From Erinaceus europaeus (lineage: Eukaryota > Chordata > Mammalia > Eulipotyphla > Erinaceidae): a stretch of DNA of 64,000 bases. The DNA lies in assembly GCF_950295315.1 (NCBI RefSeq), contig NC_080181.1:38283375-38347374 (forward strand). Reading direction: 5' to 3'. The position numbers were made by a program, and so were the translations under genes. Below are positions 20,609 through 31,600 of the stretch, in pieces (the stretch's first letter is position 1; each line of letters begins with the position of its first letter). Under the pieces are notes generated by a model, which made no database searches, was not told the DNA's origin, and saw nothing but the letters and a program-made list of their open reading frames with translations.

Positions 20609-22620
20609 ACTCTCCTCTGAAGATGAAGGCAAAAGATCGAAGACCAAAGAAACACCCCCACCAAAGCTCCCAAAACAACCAACCTTGCCCACCACTTCAA
20701 ACCCTGACAGCCACTCTCATCACATGGGGAAGTGTGAAACCTCTGACTTAAGATGCTACAAAAATCCTGGATGAAGGTAACAAGCCACACACATTGGAAA
20801 ACATGATAATAGCAGTTATGACACAGATAGTCATTAATTCTGAGAAGAAATGGGTAAGCTATTATTTCCTCATTGTTCTCTTTCTCTCCTGGTGCTGGGT
20901 TTGTGTAATGGGCTCATGTGTTAAACCACCATGTGTTCACATTACACACCTGGGGGGGATCCAGAGCCTCCAGTCTCTTTCAAAGACTCCTCCATTACAG
21001 GAGGTAAATAGATTCCATCACCAGATAGATTGCTAGAATGTACAAACTCCTGTGCCAGTAAAGGCTATCACCAAGGGTGGCATCTTTTACATACAGATTA
21101 GTATTTTTCTGACAGAAGATCTTCCACTTTGTTTTGCTACTAATAAACAGCCAGAAGTCTGTGTTAAAATAACTCATAAATGGTAAATGAACCACATTTA
21201 TCAAGGTGTAGACAAATCAGGCCGTGTTAATATAATCAAACATCAAGCTTTTATCAAAACTACTGGAGTCATGAGAAAAAGAGATAGGTATTGGAAGTTC
21301 TAAACCTAGCGCTTCTCTCTGTGCAACAAATTGTTTTCTCTTGATGAAGATCATAACTTCTCCTGGGAAATAGGCATATCTATTAATTATACTACACCGG
21401 CCCTAAAAAATAACTGGACTATCCAGAACTGGGGACCCCAAGGATTATTAATCCAAGACTCCAAAAACTTGGGATTATCCCCTTCCTTTTAACTATTCCA
21501 GGTTAGATATTAAGTGGAATCCCAGATTGGCTGGACCTTTACTCCATTTAAACAAATCCGAACTCTTATCCTCAACCAAAAAACATATCTGGAGAGCTGG
21601 GCTTCCCTTTTTTTCCAAGAATTCTTAGACAAATTTATCATAGCCAAACTGGAAAAATATCATGGGTTCCCAATGATTCTGTTCAAGAAATCATATCTGT
21701 ACCTCTCGACCCTATATCTTTGCTATGATTCATAAGTTTGATAAAACCTCTCTTTTTAATCCTCACTCTTTCTACAAAAAAGGGCATTCTATATTTAATG
21801 TCACACTTCCAGCTTAACAAACCTGGCTTACTCCTTGTGTCACTCATCAAAATATTACACGTCTCAATATATCCCACTTATTTATACTCAAACAGAGAGC
21901 TGAAGCCTGGCTACCTGTCAATCTAATCTGAGAGTGGACTGGTGACTCTGCCCTGGCTCAGGTTGTTACAGCTTCTGAACACAATCATAGGAGCAAGAGA
22001 TTTTTAGGATTATTAATAGCATCTATAATTGCTATTATAGCAATTGCTGCTATGACTTCAACTGCTATTGTAGCATTGTCCCATTCTGTTCAAACAGCAC
22101 ATCAAATGAATGAATACTTTCAAAACATGGCCTCTGAGATGTTAGCCCAAATGACAATTGATCAGGAAATCCTGGAGAGACTTGATTCCCTTGAGGCTGC
22201 AGTCTTCTGGCTGGGAGAACACCAGCAGGCATTGTGGATGTGCAGTAAATTAACATGTGACACAGAATATCAATCTATGTGTATTACCCAAATACCTTTC
22301 AATTACTCCCAGTCTTGGGAAGATGTTCAGAGACACCTTCATGGGACCTTCCACGACCATCTTGGACGAGACAAAAATGATTTAAGTAAACAGATAAAAT
22401 CACAATTGGACAGACTCAAGTCTGAAGCTAGGAATATGGCACTCGGTAGTTTAGATGATTTGGCATATTGAATAAACCCCCAAAACTGGTTTACTCGGAG
22501 CAGGTTTACTACTCTTTCTGCCTTTTTTCTAAAATAGTTATATGATTCCTCTGCAAACTCCTTGCAAGAACACAACAAGCTGAAGCATGGATTGCAGCAG
22601 TCCAACACCCTGATATGCCA
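20609..22620 (+). pseudogene. Endogenous retroviral env remnant (surface and transmembrane parts)
   Basis: The surface part, 20609-21985, is fragmented across all frames by stops and indels. The transmembrane part is best kept: a basic cleavage-like site encoded at about 21990-22001, a hydrophobic alanine/isoleucine-rich fusion-peptide-like run after it, and an open frame at 22052-22471 (139 codons) with a heptad-like ectodomain and two cysteines spaced as in class II envelopes. The frame stops before a complete membrane anchor and tail. Described as a decayed entry-protein gene. No intact product can be made from this copy as read. Confidence 0.75.
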
Positions 22621-22639
22621 TGATTGCCACCCAGGAGCT

Positions 22640-23200
22640 ACTTGAACTTGGGGACACCTCTGTAAGTCTCTGTTCTGAGCTTCCCTGAGTGATGGACCAT
22701 CTCTGGGTTAGACACAGATACTAGACCACAGGTCTTCAGGCTAACAGGGCCTTATCTGATACCCAGTTATTGTGCCTGGACTCTGGGGGGTAAAGGCAGA
22801 GCTTTCAGGGGTAACCCTAGAATTACTGAAGATTTGCTTATTTCTCCTATGCTCATACAGACTGTACATGAATTGTTGTGACCCCAACAGGAGTTTGGGA
22901 TTATTAGTATACAAATGATGACATCAGCCATAGGAGGAGACACAGAGGGGAGTGCATAAAAGGAAGGGCTCAGAGCAGCGTGCTCTCTTAGCCGGGTCAA
23001 CTTTACCACAGCACACTCCTGTTGGTTTGGATTTCGGACTTATCCTTACACATGGTGGTCTTGTGTGGTTGGATTGCAGATTTTAGACTTTCCCTATACT
23101 CTTAACTAGGATCATTTCCTCATGATTATTTTGACTTTCTAAATAAATCCCTTTATTGGTTTGATCTTAAATGGGCCTACTTGTTTTTGCTATAATAGAA
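22640..23200 (+). mobile_element. 3' LTR of the truncated retrovirus (boundaries approximate)
   Basis: Downstream of env are a TATA-like 'gcataaaagg' at about 22954 and a polyadenylation signal AATAAA at 23142, followed by a short U5-like stretch. L1-homologous sequence resumes near 23205. A purine/G-rich 'ctctggggggtaaaggcagag' near 22781 is a possible but poor polypurine tract, so the LTR may begin nearer 22800. The 5' edge is uncertain by about 150 bases. Confidence 0.6.
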
Positions 23201-23204
23201 ACTG

Positions 23205-23480
23205 CCCCATTCTTTAAAGGGAGGCTGAGTCATCTTGCCCTACCACTCGAGGAAGAGTGGTCCTGAAATGAGTGCATCCTAGAATGTTCCTAGTTGTGAC
23301 CATGGACTGTTAGCTCAGACTGGTAGGGACTCAAAGGTTATACTAGTTATTGTGCTAAATAGGAATAGATATGGGCCATAAGTTAGATTGATGTGGCAAA
23401 CAATGGTATTTATATACTTTCCTCATGTTTAGGAATTTCTTCTTACTTATATACAAGCTTGGTAAGTTGGCATGAATGGC
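23205..23480 (+). mobile_element. L1 3' UTR, inverted part, right of the retrovirus
   Basis: 'cattctttaaagggaggctgagtcatcttg', 'ggaatgttcctagttgtgaccat', 'gaatagatatgggccataagttagattgatg' parallel 40955-41180 ('catcctccaaagggaggctggacaac', 'ggaatgttcctactcatgatcac', 'tgaatatgggccccagatcacatc'). This continues the element broken at 18990. Confidence 0.7.
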
Positions 23481-23504
23481 TTGACTGCTGCTATATTTCT
23501 TTTT

Positions 23505-23650
23505 GCTTTATTTCTTTTCTTTTTTTTTTTTTTTTTTACCAGAGCACTGCTCAGCTCTGGCTTATGGTGGAGACTGAACCTGGGACTTCAGAGCCTCAGG
23601 CATGAGAGTCTTTTTGCATAACCATTATGCTATCTCCCCAGCCCCCAAAA
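23505..23650 (-). repeat. EriC SINE
   Basis: Poly-T tail then 'accagagcactgctcagctctggcttatggtggagactgaacctgggacttcagagcctcaggcatgagagtctttttgcataaccattatgctatctccccagcccc'. Complete and well preserved. Confidence 0.9.
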
Positions 23651-24060
23651 TATTTCTCAGAAGGATGAGGCCTACCTTTGAGGGACACATTGAGATATGA
23701 AAATGGCTGAGGTTGGTAATCCTTATGATCACTTAGGGTTTTCACACTAACTTCAGGATTTTATCACTTATCTAAGTGAAGCTACCAATGTAATTCATTA
23801 CTATGAACTCTGTACAGATCAGTATGCCTTGTAGAGATTTCTGAGACATACTATGGACACATTTACTGAGACAATGGAGCAATGCCTCAGTCATTTTCAC
23901 TTTAGAATCCCATTCTTCCCCCTAGGAAAAGAAGAATTTTTACCATTACATCCTCTGATATCATCCACAGTCTCCAGAGGATGGTCATCTGTGGGACTAC
24001 TTGAAAGCTTGGTAGAGCTTAGGGGAGCTCTCCCACCCTTGGATGGAGGTCTGGAAAGAC
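23651..24060. other. Unique sequence, nothing recognised
   Basis: No supported gene or repeat. Confidence 0.4.
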
Positions 24061-24061
24061 A

Positions 24062-24660
24062 CCCCACTTGTTAGCCTCTCTCCTTATAGAGATGAGCCAA
24101 GAGGGAAAAGTCTCCCAGACTCAGTTTCTCCTTGTTAGTTTCTCAAGCTCACAGAAAGCCTGCAAGCCTCTCACAATTAGTTCCCCCTGCTAGCAGGCCA
24201 GATGGTCACCTGCTTTAGGGTTCACTCAAAGGTCACACATCCACTTCACTTTTGATCATAAAGAAGAACACACTCTATCATATACTCACCTATACCAGGC
24301 AGTGAAACCCCCAATTTCTATTTCCTTGTGCTCCTTGATATCTGTGATTTACATCAAGTTTTGTTTTTCTTCTTCTCTACCTCACCTTACTGGTTTAAAC
24401 CCTATGCTTTTCTCAAATACCTTTGGATAATTAACTTGCCTGCATTATGGAGACTAATTGTTTTGACCTTTATGTATCTCATCAATTCTTGTCATACCAG
24501 CACCCTACCACAGGGGCAAGCTGACCTTTAAGAAACCTGTAATTTCTGACATATGTGAAAAATGTTCTTTGTTTAACTCAGTATAAAAACCTGTACTCTT
24601 CTCCAAATAAACGAATGTCAGTACCAGAATGTTCCCTGACATCTCTTTCTGAATTCACAC
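24062..24660 (+). mobile_element. LTR-like sequence (boundaries unknown)
   Basis: 'cagtataaaaacctgtactcttctccaaataaacgaatg' gives a TATA-like box at about 24580 and AATAAA at about 24605, spaced as in the U3-R junction of compact retroviral LTRs. It is followed by 'gttccctgacatctctttctgaattca' as possible U5. TGTTAG at 24069 is a possible start. I found no convincing target duplication. A host promoter or polyadenylation region is the alternative. Confidence 0.35.
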
Positions 24661-25574
24661 GGCCTCTAGAGCTGGTTAAGGAGGGTTGGAGGCTTACTGC
24701 CTGGTTGGAGCCACTCCACATGAGCCCCAGCATTCATGTGGAAGAGGGTGCTCTTCCACATCTTGCATTTATTAACACTTTGATGGGAGAACTAGCCACT
24801 GGATTGTCTCACAGAGGATGCTTGGGATTCCTGCCAGAGAGTGCCAGTAATATCTTGTTAGGTCATGTACAACCAGACTGAGCCCTTGGGCCCCATATTC
24901 TGTAGACCAAAGACATCACCACTTGTTCATAGAATCTTCCAAGGCTGGAAACTCACATGACAGGTTAAATCATCCATTTGACTTAGGTTAGCCTCGTAGT
25001 TCATCTTCCTTGTTGTGCTAGTTATAGAATCCAATCCCTTAAGTATTTGCCAGCATGGAAAAATTCTGAAAAAACATCAGTTAAATATATATAGTCATTT
25101 CTGGAGTTTGACTGCTCCAGATAAACTTTTTTAGATAGAAAAAGAAAGACAGAGATGGAAGATGTTGAGATGTCATGTTGTCTGCCTGCAGGACAAGTAG
25201 ACACATGAACCCCAAAGATTACTCAGAGAGACATTAGTTATGTGTCTGATTGACAGTGTCTCCATCAAACGTGTACCCCTAAAGGAGGGGGACAAACAAT
25301 AAAGTAACTCCTTAAGGGCTAGAGCCCTTTTTATAGCAAGTTTTACAGTACACCAAAAATTCCATGTTTCAAAGTTCATTCAGACAGGAGGCGGGGCACA
25401 CAGTGGTACAGGGGTAAATAGCTTTAGGAGACAGGAAGCAATAATGAAATCTTAACACATTCTAGACCTCATCTCAATATCCCTGTGTCTATTGTACACC
25501 AATGAGCTGTTCTTCTTCCCTTACATACAAAGGGTTAAGGATTAACACAGGACCTGTAGCTTCCTGAAAGCAGT
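24661..25574. other. Unique sequence, nothing recognised
   Basis: No repeat family or gene signature that I could name in this 0.9-kb stretch. Confidence 0.4.
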
Positions 25575-25847
25575 TGCTCTTTTTTTTATTTAATTTTATT
25601 TATTTCCCTTTTGTTGCCCTTGCTGTTTTTTACTGTTATTGTAGTTATTATTATTGTTGTTGTTTTTGATTTCATTGTTGTTGGATAGGACAGAGAGAAA
25701 TGGAGAAAGGATGGGAAGACAGAGAGGGGGAGAGAAAGTGACTCCCCTGCAGGTGGGGAGCCAGGGGCTCGAACCAGAATCCTTACATAGGTCCTTGCGC
25801 TTTACACCATGTGCACCTAACCCACTGCACTACCACCCAACTCCCTG
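25575..25847 (-). repeat. EriA SINE, partly deleted body
   Basis: 'tatttcccttttgttgcccttg', TTG repeats, 'ggataggacagagagaaatggagaaaggatgggaagacag', 'gtgactcccctgcaggtggggagccaggggctcgaacc', 'catgtgcacctaacccactgcactaccacccaactccc'. The 'acctgcagacctgcttcacc' block is deleted. Confidence 0.88.
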
Positions 25848-26195
25848 AGCTTGAGGGATAAAACAAATAGCACTGGGTCCAAAGCCTTTCAGGTACTGAG
25901 TTAGGCATTAAGTATACACTAAGTCTGAAATCATTAAATATCTAGTTAGAATGTGCTGCTACAGAGAGACACCACCGCACACCATGTGTGGTATGAACAC
26001 ATGAGTTATCACTCATTCCATTGAGAAGCTTCTCTCTCTACCACATCCTGCCCTCCCACTTATGACCATGACCTAGTAGAATTCCTTCTTTCACTCTTTC
26101 TTTTATTTGAAGATCTTTGCCTAATTAATGCCCACTGTGCTTCAAGCAAGTTTTCTAGGTATTAAAGAAGAAGAGTCAAATAAAATATGGTGATT
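25848..26195. other. Unique sequence, nothing recognised
   Basis: Plain AT-rich spacer. Confidence 0.4.
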
Positions 26196-26462
26196 TAATT
26201 TTTTTCCACCAAGGTTACTTCTGGGGTTCACTGCCTGCTTAATGAATCTACCACTCCCTGTAGTCATTCTTCTTGTAGTCATTCTCCATTCCCCCCTCTA
26301 TTGGTTAGAAACAGATAAATTGAGAGGGGGAGAAAAAAAGGAGAGAGAGACACCAACAACACTGCTTCACTGCTCATGAAACTTTTGTAAGTGGGGACCA
26401 GGGACTTGAACTTTGTGTATGGTAGTATGTGCTCTCTACCAGGTACACAAGAACCTGTTCTC
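26196..26462 (-). repeat. EriB-like SINE with 3' extension
   Basis: Extension 'tccaccaaggttacttctggggttcactgcctgcttaatgaatctaccactccctgtagtcattc' (the last words doubled), then 'ggttagaaacagataaattgagagggggag', 'acaacactgcttcactgctcatgaaacttttgtaagtggggaccagg'. Confidence 0.75.
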
Positions 26463-26577
26463 AAAATAAAATGTTATGAAGTAAAATCTTTATAATTTAT
26501 AGAAATTATGTTTAATCTTAGCTTGAAAAATCATCATTGTCCTTCATCTGCCACCCAGTTTCAGAATTTTGGACATG

Positions 26578-26826
26578 ATTTTTTTAAATTAATTGAGTTA
26601 TTCCCTTTTGTTGCCATAGTTATTATTGTTGTCATCCTTGTTGGATAGTACAGAGAACTATCTCCTTGGGGAAGACAGAGATGGGGAGAGAAAGATAGAC
26701 ACCTGAAGACTGCTTCACCACTTGTGAAATGACTCCCCTGCAGGTGGAGAATGAGGGGCTTGAACCAGGATCCTTCTGCCAGTCCTTGCACTTTGCACCA
26801 CATGCACTTAACCTGCCCGACTCCCT
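26578..26826 (-). repeat. EriA SINE
   Basis: 'attcccttttgttgccatagttattattgttgtcatccttgttggatagtacagag', 'gacacctgaagactgcttcaccacttgtgaaatgactcccctgcaggtgg', 'caccacatgcacttaacctgcccgactccc'. Confidence 0.88.
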
Positions 26827-26860
26827 GGACATGATTTTCTTCTGTATCATTTCTCCTTTC

Positions 26861-26876
26861 CAATTCACTCTATTTT
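26861..26876. repeat. Target-site duplication of the full-length L1, left copy
   Basis: CAATTCACTCTATTTT recurs exactly at 34475-34490. It brackets the whole minus-strand L1 including its nested insertions, typical of target-primed reverse transcription. Confidence 0.9.
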
Positions 26877-26925
26877 TAAAAATTTTTTTTTTATTTAAGA
26901 AAGGATTAATTAACAAAACCATAGG

Positions 26926-27369
26926 TGTTGTTTTCACCGGGCTATGTTGTTTTTGTTGGGCCGAGCTTCACTGATGGGAGACAGAAGACCCGGGACTCAT
27001 GGTTGAGTTGTAGGCAGTATCTCTTTATTCATGCAAAACGCAGCACAATCTAAGCTGAGCTAAGCTAAAATAAACTAAAGTACCCTAAAACTCACAATGC
27101 TGTCTTTATATATACTTTCCAAGTAGGGTGGAAACAGGATGTGACATAGAGAGGGTGGAGAGAAAAGTGACTGGTGAAAATCAGAGTGTGACAAGGAGGG
27201 GGCAGAGCAGGTGAGAATCCTATCACTGAACCACCAATGCCCTGGAGGGAGGGTGGTGCTTGTTAACAGTGGTTATGTAAATAGAATGCAGTGGTTATGT
27301 AAATAGAATAGTGTTAAGCAGGGGGGATTTAAACCAAATGAAAGAGAAGGGGTCTCATGCATACCAACA
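26926..27369 (-). mobile_element. Solo LTR, ERVK/IAP-like family, CATAGG target duplication
   Basis: 444 bp with TGTTG...CAACA termini and exact CATAGG at 26920-26925 and 27370-27375. On the minus strand it holds a TATA-like 'agtatatataaagac' and 'gaataaagagatactgcc' (polyadenylation signal), then a U5 that resembles those at 34592, 52555, 53132 and 63372. A 6-bp duplication fits class II elements. It interrupts 'cctatggttttgtt' in the L1 3' UTR, a motif intact in the 41.7-kb copy and, with one change, in the 61.5-kb copy. Confidence 0.88.
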
Positions 27370-27375
27370 CATAGG

Positions 27376-28674
27376 GTAGGAGGGGTACAACTCCACACAA
27401 TTCCCACCACCCAATCTCCATATCCCACCCCCTCCCCCAATAGCTTTCCCATTCTCTATCCCTCTGGGAGCATGGACCCAGGGTCTTGAGGGATGCAGAA
27501 GGTAGAAGGTCTGTCTTCTATAATTGCTTCCCCGCTGAACATGGGCGTTGACTGGTCGGTCCATGCTCCCAGTCTGCCTCTCTCTTTCCCTAGTAGGGTG
27601 TGTCTCTGGGAAAGCTGAGCTCCAGGACACATTGGTGGGGTCTTCAATCCAGGGAAGCCTGGCTAGCATCCTGATGGCATCTGGAACCTGGTGACTGAAA
27701 AGAGAGTTAACATACAAAGCCAAACAAATTGTTGAGCAATCATGGACCCAAAGCTTGGAATAGTGGAGAGGAAGTGTTAGGGAGGTACTCACTGCAAACT
27801 CTAGTGTACTTCTGCTTTCAGATATATATTTTGCAGTAGTTTATGGATACGTGTGAACATAAGCTCTCTCTCACAGAAACTGGTGTATATCTAGGTTTTG
27901 GGACTTTGTTAGAAAGTGAACCAACTGAGATGAAATTAGAGTGTACTATAAAAGGAAAGGTCTCACCCGAGTAATGAAGCTGAAGGGTTGTCATTACACA
28001 CGTGAAGTCTCTAGACACAGTCTGAGGTGAAGCATGTTGAGGTGGCAATCATTGCGTTGGTTAGGTTGTGGTTGGTGGATGCAATATTATTTGATATGGA
28101 TTGGGAGAGGCATACAGGAAAGTGGGCCCTATCCAAGGGTTCCAGGACTGGGGGAAGTAGGGGCTCTATAGTGGAGATGTGAGGTTCCTGCTGTCTTACG
28201 GTTCAAAAAGACAATCGATAGTTAATGTTATCATCACATTATTTGTTAATTGGGTTAACTTTGAAAAGTCCTTTTGTTATGATTGCTGTACAGTACCCAG
28301 TATCTTGTAAATAGCTGTGCTATTGGATGCTTCTAATCTAATTGGTCTAGGCTTTTGAGAGAGTCCGCATATCAAATACACAGCTTATATATTAAAAAGA
28401 TTCAGTTTGTGTTTTGAAAAACTTTGAGACGTACAATTGATTTTCCCCCTCTTATATTAATTAACTAGTGATTTATATGTCTACATTTTGCTAGGAGTGT
28501 ACATAAACACCATTCCCACCACAAAAAGACTGTGACCCATCCCTCCCATCCACTCCCACCCCCCACTGGCCCAGGAAGCTACATGTCTACCCCTCACCAC
28601 AGGGCTTTTACTTTGGTGCCCTACTTACAATTTGATCAGGTCCTGCTTTTAGTTTCCCTTTCAGATCTTCTTCC
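27376..28674 (-). mobile_element. Long 3' UTR of the full-length L1
   Basis: From the ORF2 stop at 28675 leftwards, the minus strand reads a G-rich piece ('gtggggggtgggagtggatggg'), 'ggtgggaatggtgtttatgtacactcc', and about 1 kb shared in order with 39240-40025 and 40518-40640 (for example 'cctaagacagcaggaacctc' and 'acaaagccccaaaacctagatata' in the plus copy). It ends with the 3' module also seen in five-prime-truncated copies. A 750-bp block present at 40640-41390 is missing here. Confidence 0.85.
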
Positions 28675-31600
28675 TCAACTTCTGTTGATGAGTGGGATCA
28701 TCCCATACTCATCTTTCTCTTTCTGACTTAGCTCACTTAACATAATTCCTTCTAGCTCTGTCCAAGATGGGTCAGAGAAGGTGGGTTCATTGTTCTTGAT
28801 AGCTGCATAGTATTCCATTGTGTATATATACCACAGTTCTCTCAACCACTCATCCGTTGTTGGGCACCTGGGTTGCTTCCAGGTTTTAGCTATTATGAAT
28901 TGTGCTGCTATGAACATAGGAGTACACACCTCTTTTGGTTGGGTGTTATGGAGTCCTTGGGGTATAACCCCAGGAGAGGAATTACTGGATCATATGGAAG
29001 GTCCATGTCTAGACTTCTGAGAGTTTTCCAGACTGCTCTCCACAGAGGCTGGACCAATTACATTCCCACCAGCAATGTAAAAGGGTTCCTCTGTCCCCAA
29101 ATCCTCTCCAGCATTTGTTGCTGCTGTCCTTTTTGATGTATGCCATTCTTACAGCAGTGAGGTGGTATCTTAGTGTTGTCTTAATTTGCATTTCTCTGAC
29201 AATCAGTGAGCTAGAGCAGTTTTTCATATGTTTGTTAGCCTTTTGGATCTCCTCTGTAGTGAATGTTTTGTTCTTATCCTCTGCCCATTTTTGGATGGGG
29301 TCATCTGCTTTTTTGGTGATAAGTTTGCTGAGCTGTTTATGTATTTTGGTGATTAGTTTCTTGTCTGATGTATGGCATGTGAAGATCTTCTCCCATTTTG
29401 TGAGGGATCTCTCTGTTTGTTTAATAATTTCTTTGGATGTGCAGAAGCTTTTCAATTTAATGTAGTCCCATTGGTTTGTTTCTGCTTTAGTCTTCCTTGC
29501 AATTAGGTTTGATTCATCAAAGATGTCCTTGAGGTGTAGGTGGGAAAGTGTTTTACCAATGTTTTCCTCTAAGTATTTGATTGTTTCTGGTCTGACATCT
29601 AGGTCTTTGATCCATTTGGAGTTGATTTTTGTTTCTGGTGAGATAAAGTGGTTCAATTTAATTCTTCTGCATGTTACAACCCAGTTTTCCCAGCACCATT
29701 TATTGAAGAGAGCCTCCTTCCTCCATTTAATCCTTTGGGCCCCCTTATCAAATATTAGATGTCCATAGGTGTGGGGATTTATTTCTGGGCTTTCAATTCT
29801 GTTCCACTGGTCTGTGTGACTATTTTTGTTCTGTTTTGATGATGATGGCTTTATAATATAGTTTAAGGTCTGGGAGTGTGATACCTCCATTTCTGTTTCT
29901 TTTCCTCAAGATGGTTTTGGCAATTCTAGGTGTTTTCAGGTTCCAGATAAATGACTGTAGTGTTCTCTTAAAGAAGCTTGGTGGAACTTTGATGGGTATT
30001 GCATTAAATTTGTATATGGCTCTGGGGAGAATATTCATTTTGATGATATTTATTCTTCCAATCCATGAGCATGGGATATCTTTCCATTTCTTGGTATCAG
30101 TTTCTATTTCCTTGAGTAGCGACTCATAGTTTTCAGCATACAAGTCTTTCACTTCTTTGGTCAAATTTATTCCTAGGTATTTGATTGATTTTGCTGAAAC
30201 AGTAAATGGGAGTGATTTCTGGATGTCTACTTCAGATTTAGTGTTTGCATAAATAAATGCCACTGATTTTTGTACATTGATTTTGTAGCCTGATACCTTG
30301 CTATATTGCCTAATAACTTCCAGTAATTTTCTGCTGGATTCTTTAGGTCTTTCTATGTATACTATCATATCATCTGCAAATAGTCAGAGCTTGACTTCTT
30401 CCCTTTCAATATGTATTCCTTTGATTTCTTTCTCTTGTCTGGTTGCTATGGCAAGAACTTCCAATACTATGTTGAAGAGTAACGGTGACAGTGGACAGCC
30501 CTGTCTAGTCCCCAATCTGAGGGGGAATGCTTTCAGCTTCTGTCCATTGAGTATGATGTTGGCTGTAGGTTTGCTATATATAGACTCCACTATCTTGAGG
30601 AATTTCCCATCTATTCCCATTTTTTGTAGAGTTTTGAGCATGAATGGGTGTTGGATTTTGTCAAAGGCTTTCTCTGCATCTATTGAGATAATCATGTGGT
30701 TTTTGGCTTTGCTTTTATTGATGTGGTGAATGACATTGATTGACTTATGGATGTTGAACCAACCTTGCATTCCTAGGATGAATCCCACTTGGTCATGATG
30801 AACAATCTTTTTGATATGTTGCTGTATCTGGTTGGCCAAGATCTTGTTTAATATTTTGGCATCTATGTTCATCAGAGATATTGGTCTGTAGTTTTCCTTT
30901 TTTGTTCTGTCCCTATCAGCTTTTGGTATCGGGGTGATATTGGCTTCATAGAATGTGGAAGGGAGTATTCCTGTTTCTTCAATCTTATGGAAAAGCTTAA
31001 GAAGTATGGGTACTAACTGTTTCCTGAAAGTTTTGTAGAATTTGTTTGTGAAGCCATCTGGTCCAGGACTTTTGTTGCTGGGGAGATTCTTAATAACGGT
31101 TTCAATTTCTTTGTCTGTGATTGGTGCATTTAGATTTTGTAGTTCTTCTTGGTTCAGTTTTGGAAGGGCATATGCTTCTAGGAATTGCTCCATTTCTTCC
31201 AGATTCTCTAGCTTCGTGGCGTATAGTTCTTCATAGAAGTTTCGCAGAATTCTCTGTATTTCTGTGGTGTCAGTTGTGATATCTCCTCCATTGTTTACAA
31301 TTCTATTAATTTGAGTCTTCTTTCTTTTTTGTTTGGTGAGTCTGGCTAAGGGTTTGTCAATTTTGTTTAATCTTTCAAAGAACCAACATTTGGCTTCATT
31401 GATCTTTTGTATGGTTCTTTTATTTTTGATGTTGTTTATTTCTACTCTAACTTTAGTGATTTCTGTCCTTCTGGTTGCTTTAGGGTTCCTTTGTTCCTCT
31501 TCCTCTAAGTCCTTGAGGTGTGCAGAAAAGTCATTCATTTGAGCTTCTTCTTGGTGTTTAATATGTGATTGTATGGCTATAAGTTTCCCTCTCAGTACTG

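Larger units (their letters stand above)
18995..23200 (+). mobile_element. 5'-truncated class II (betaretrovirus-like) endogenous retrovirus
   Basis: About 4.2 kb, beginning in the pol connection region, continuing through RNase H, integrase and env, and ending in an LTR. No 5' LTR, gag or protease is present. It interrupts a plus-oriented L1 3' UTR (left part to 18990, right part from 23205). Numerous stops and frameshifts show it is an old, inactive copy. Class II assignment rests on the style of pol (GKDP-containing connection, integrase C-terminus with a 'LLTWGRGYASV' block) and of the transmembrane envelope part. I saw no target duplication at the approximate edges. Confidence 0.85.

Noticed and set aside
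20344..20790. 148-codon minus-strand frame with a hydrophobic segment
   Set aside because: Antisense to decayed retroviral integrase/env sequence on the plus strand.
27355..27792. 145-codon minus frame near the solo LTR, and similar frames at 8595-8876, 41482-41829, 47557-47930 and 61274-61603
   Set aside because: All fall in the L1 3' UTR module and are not conserved in frame between copies.
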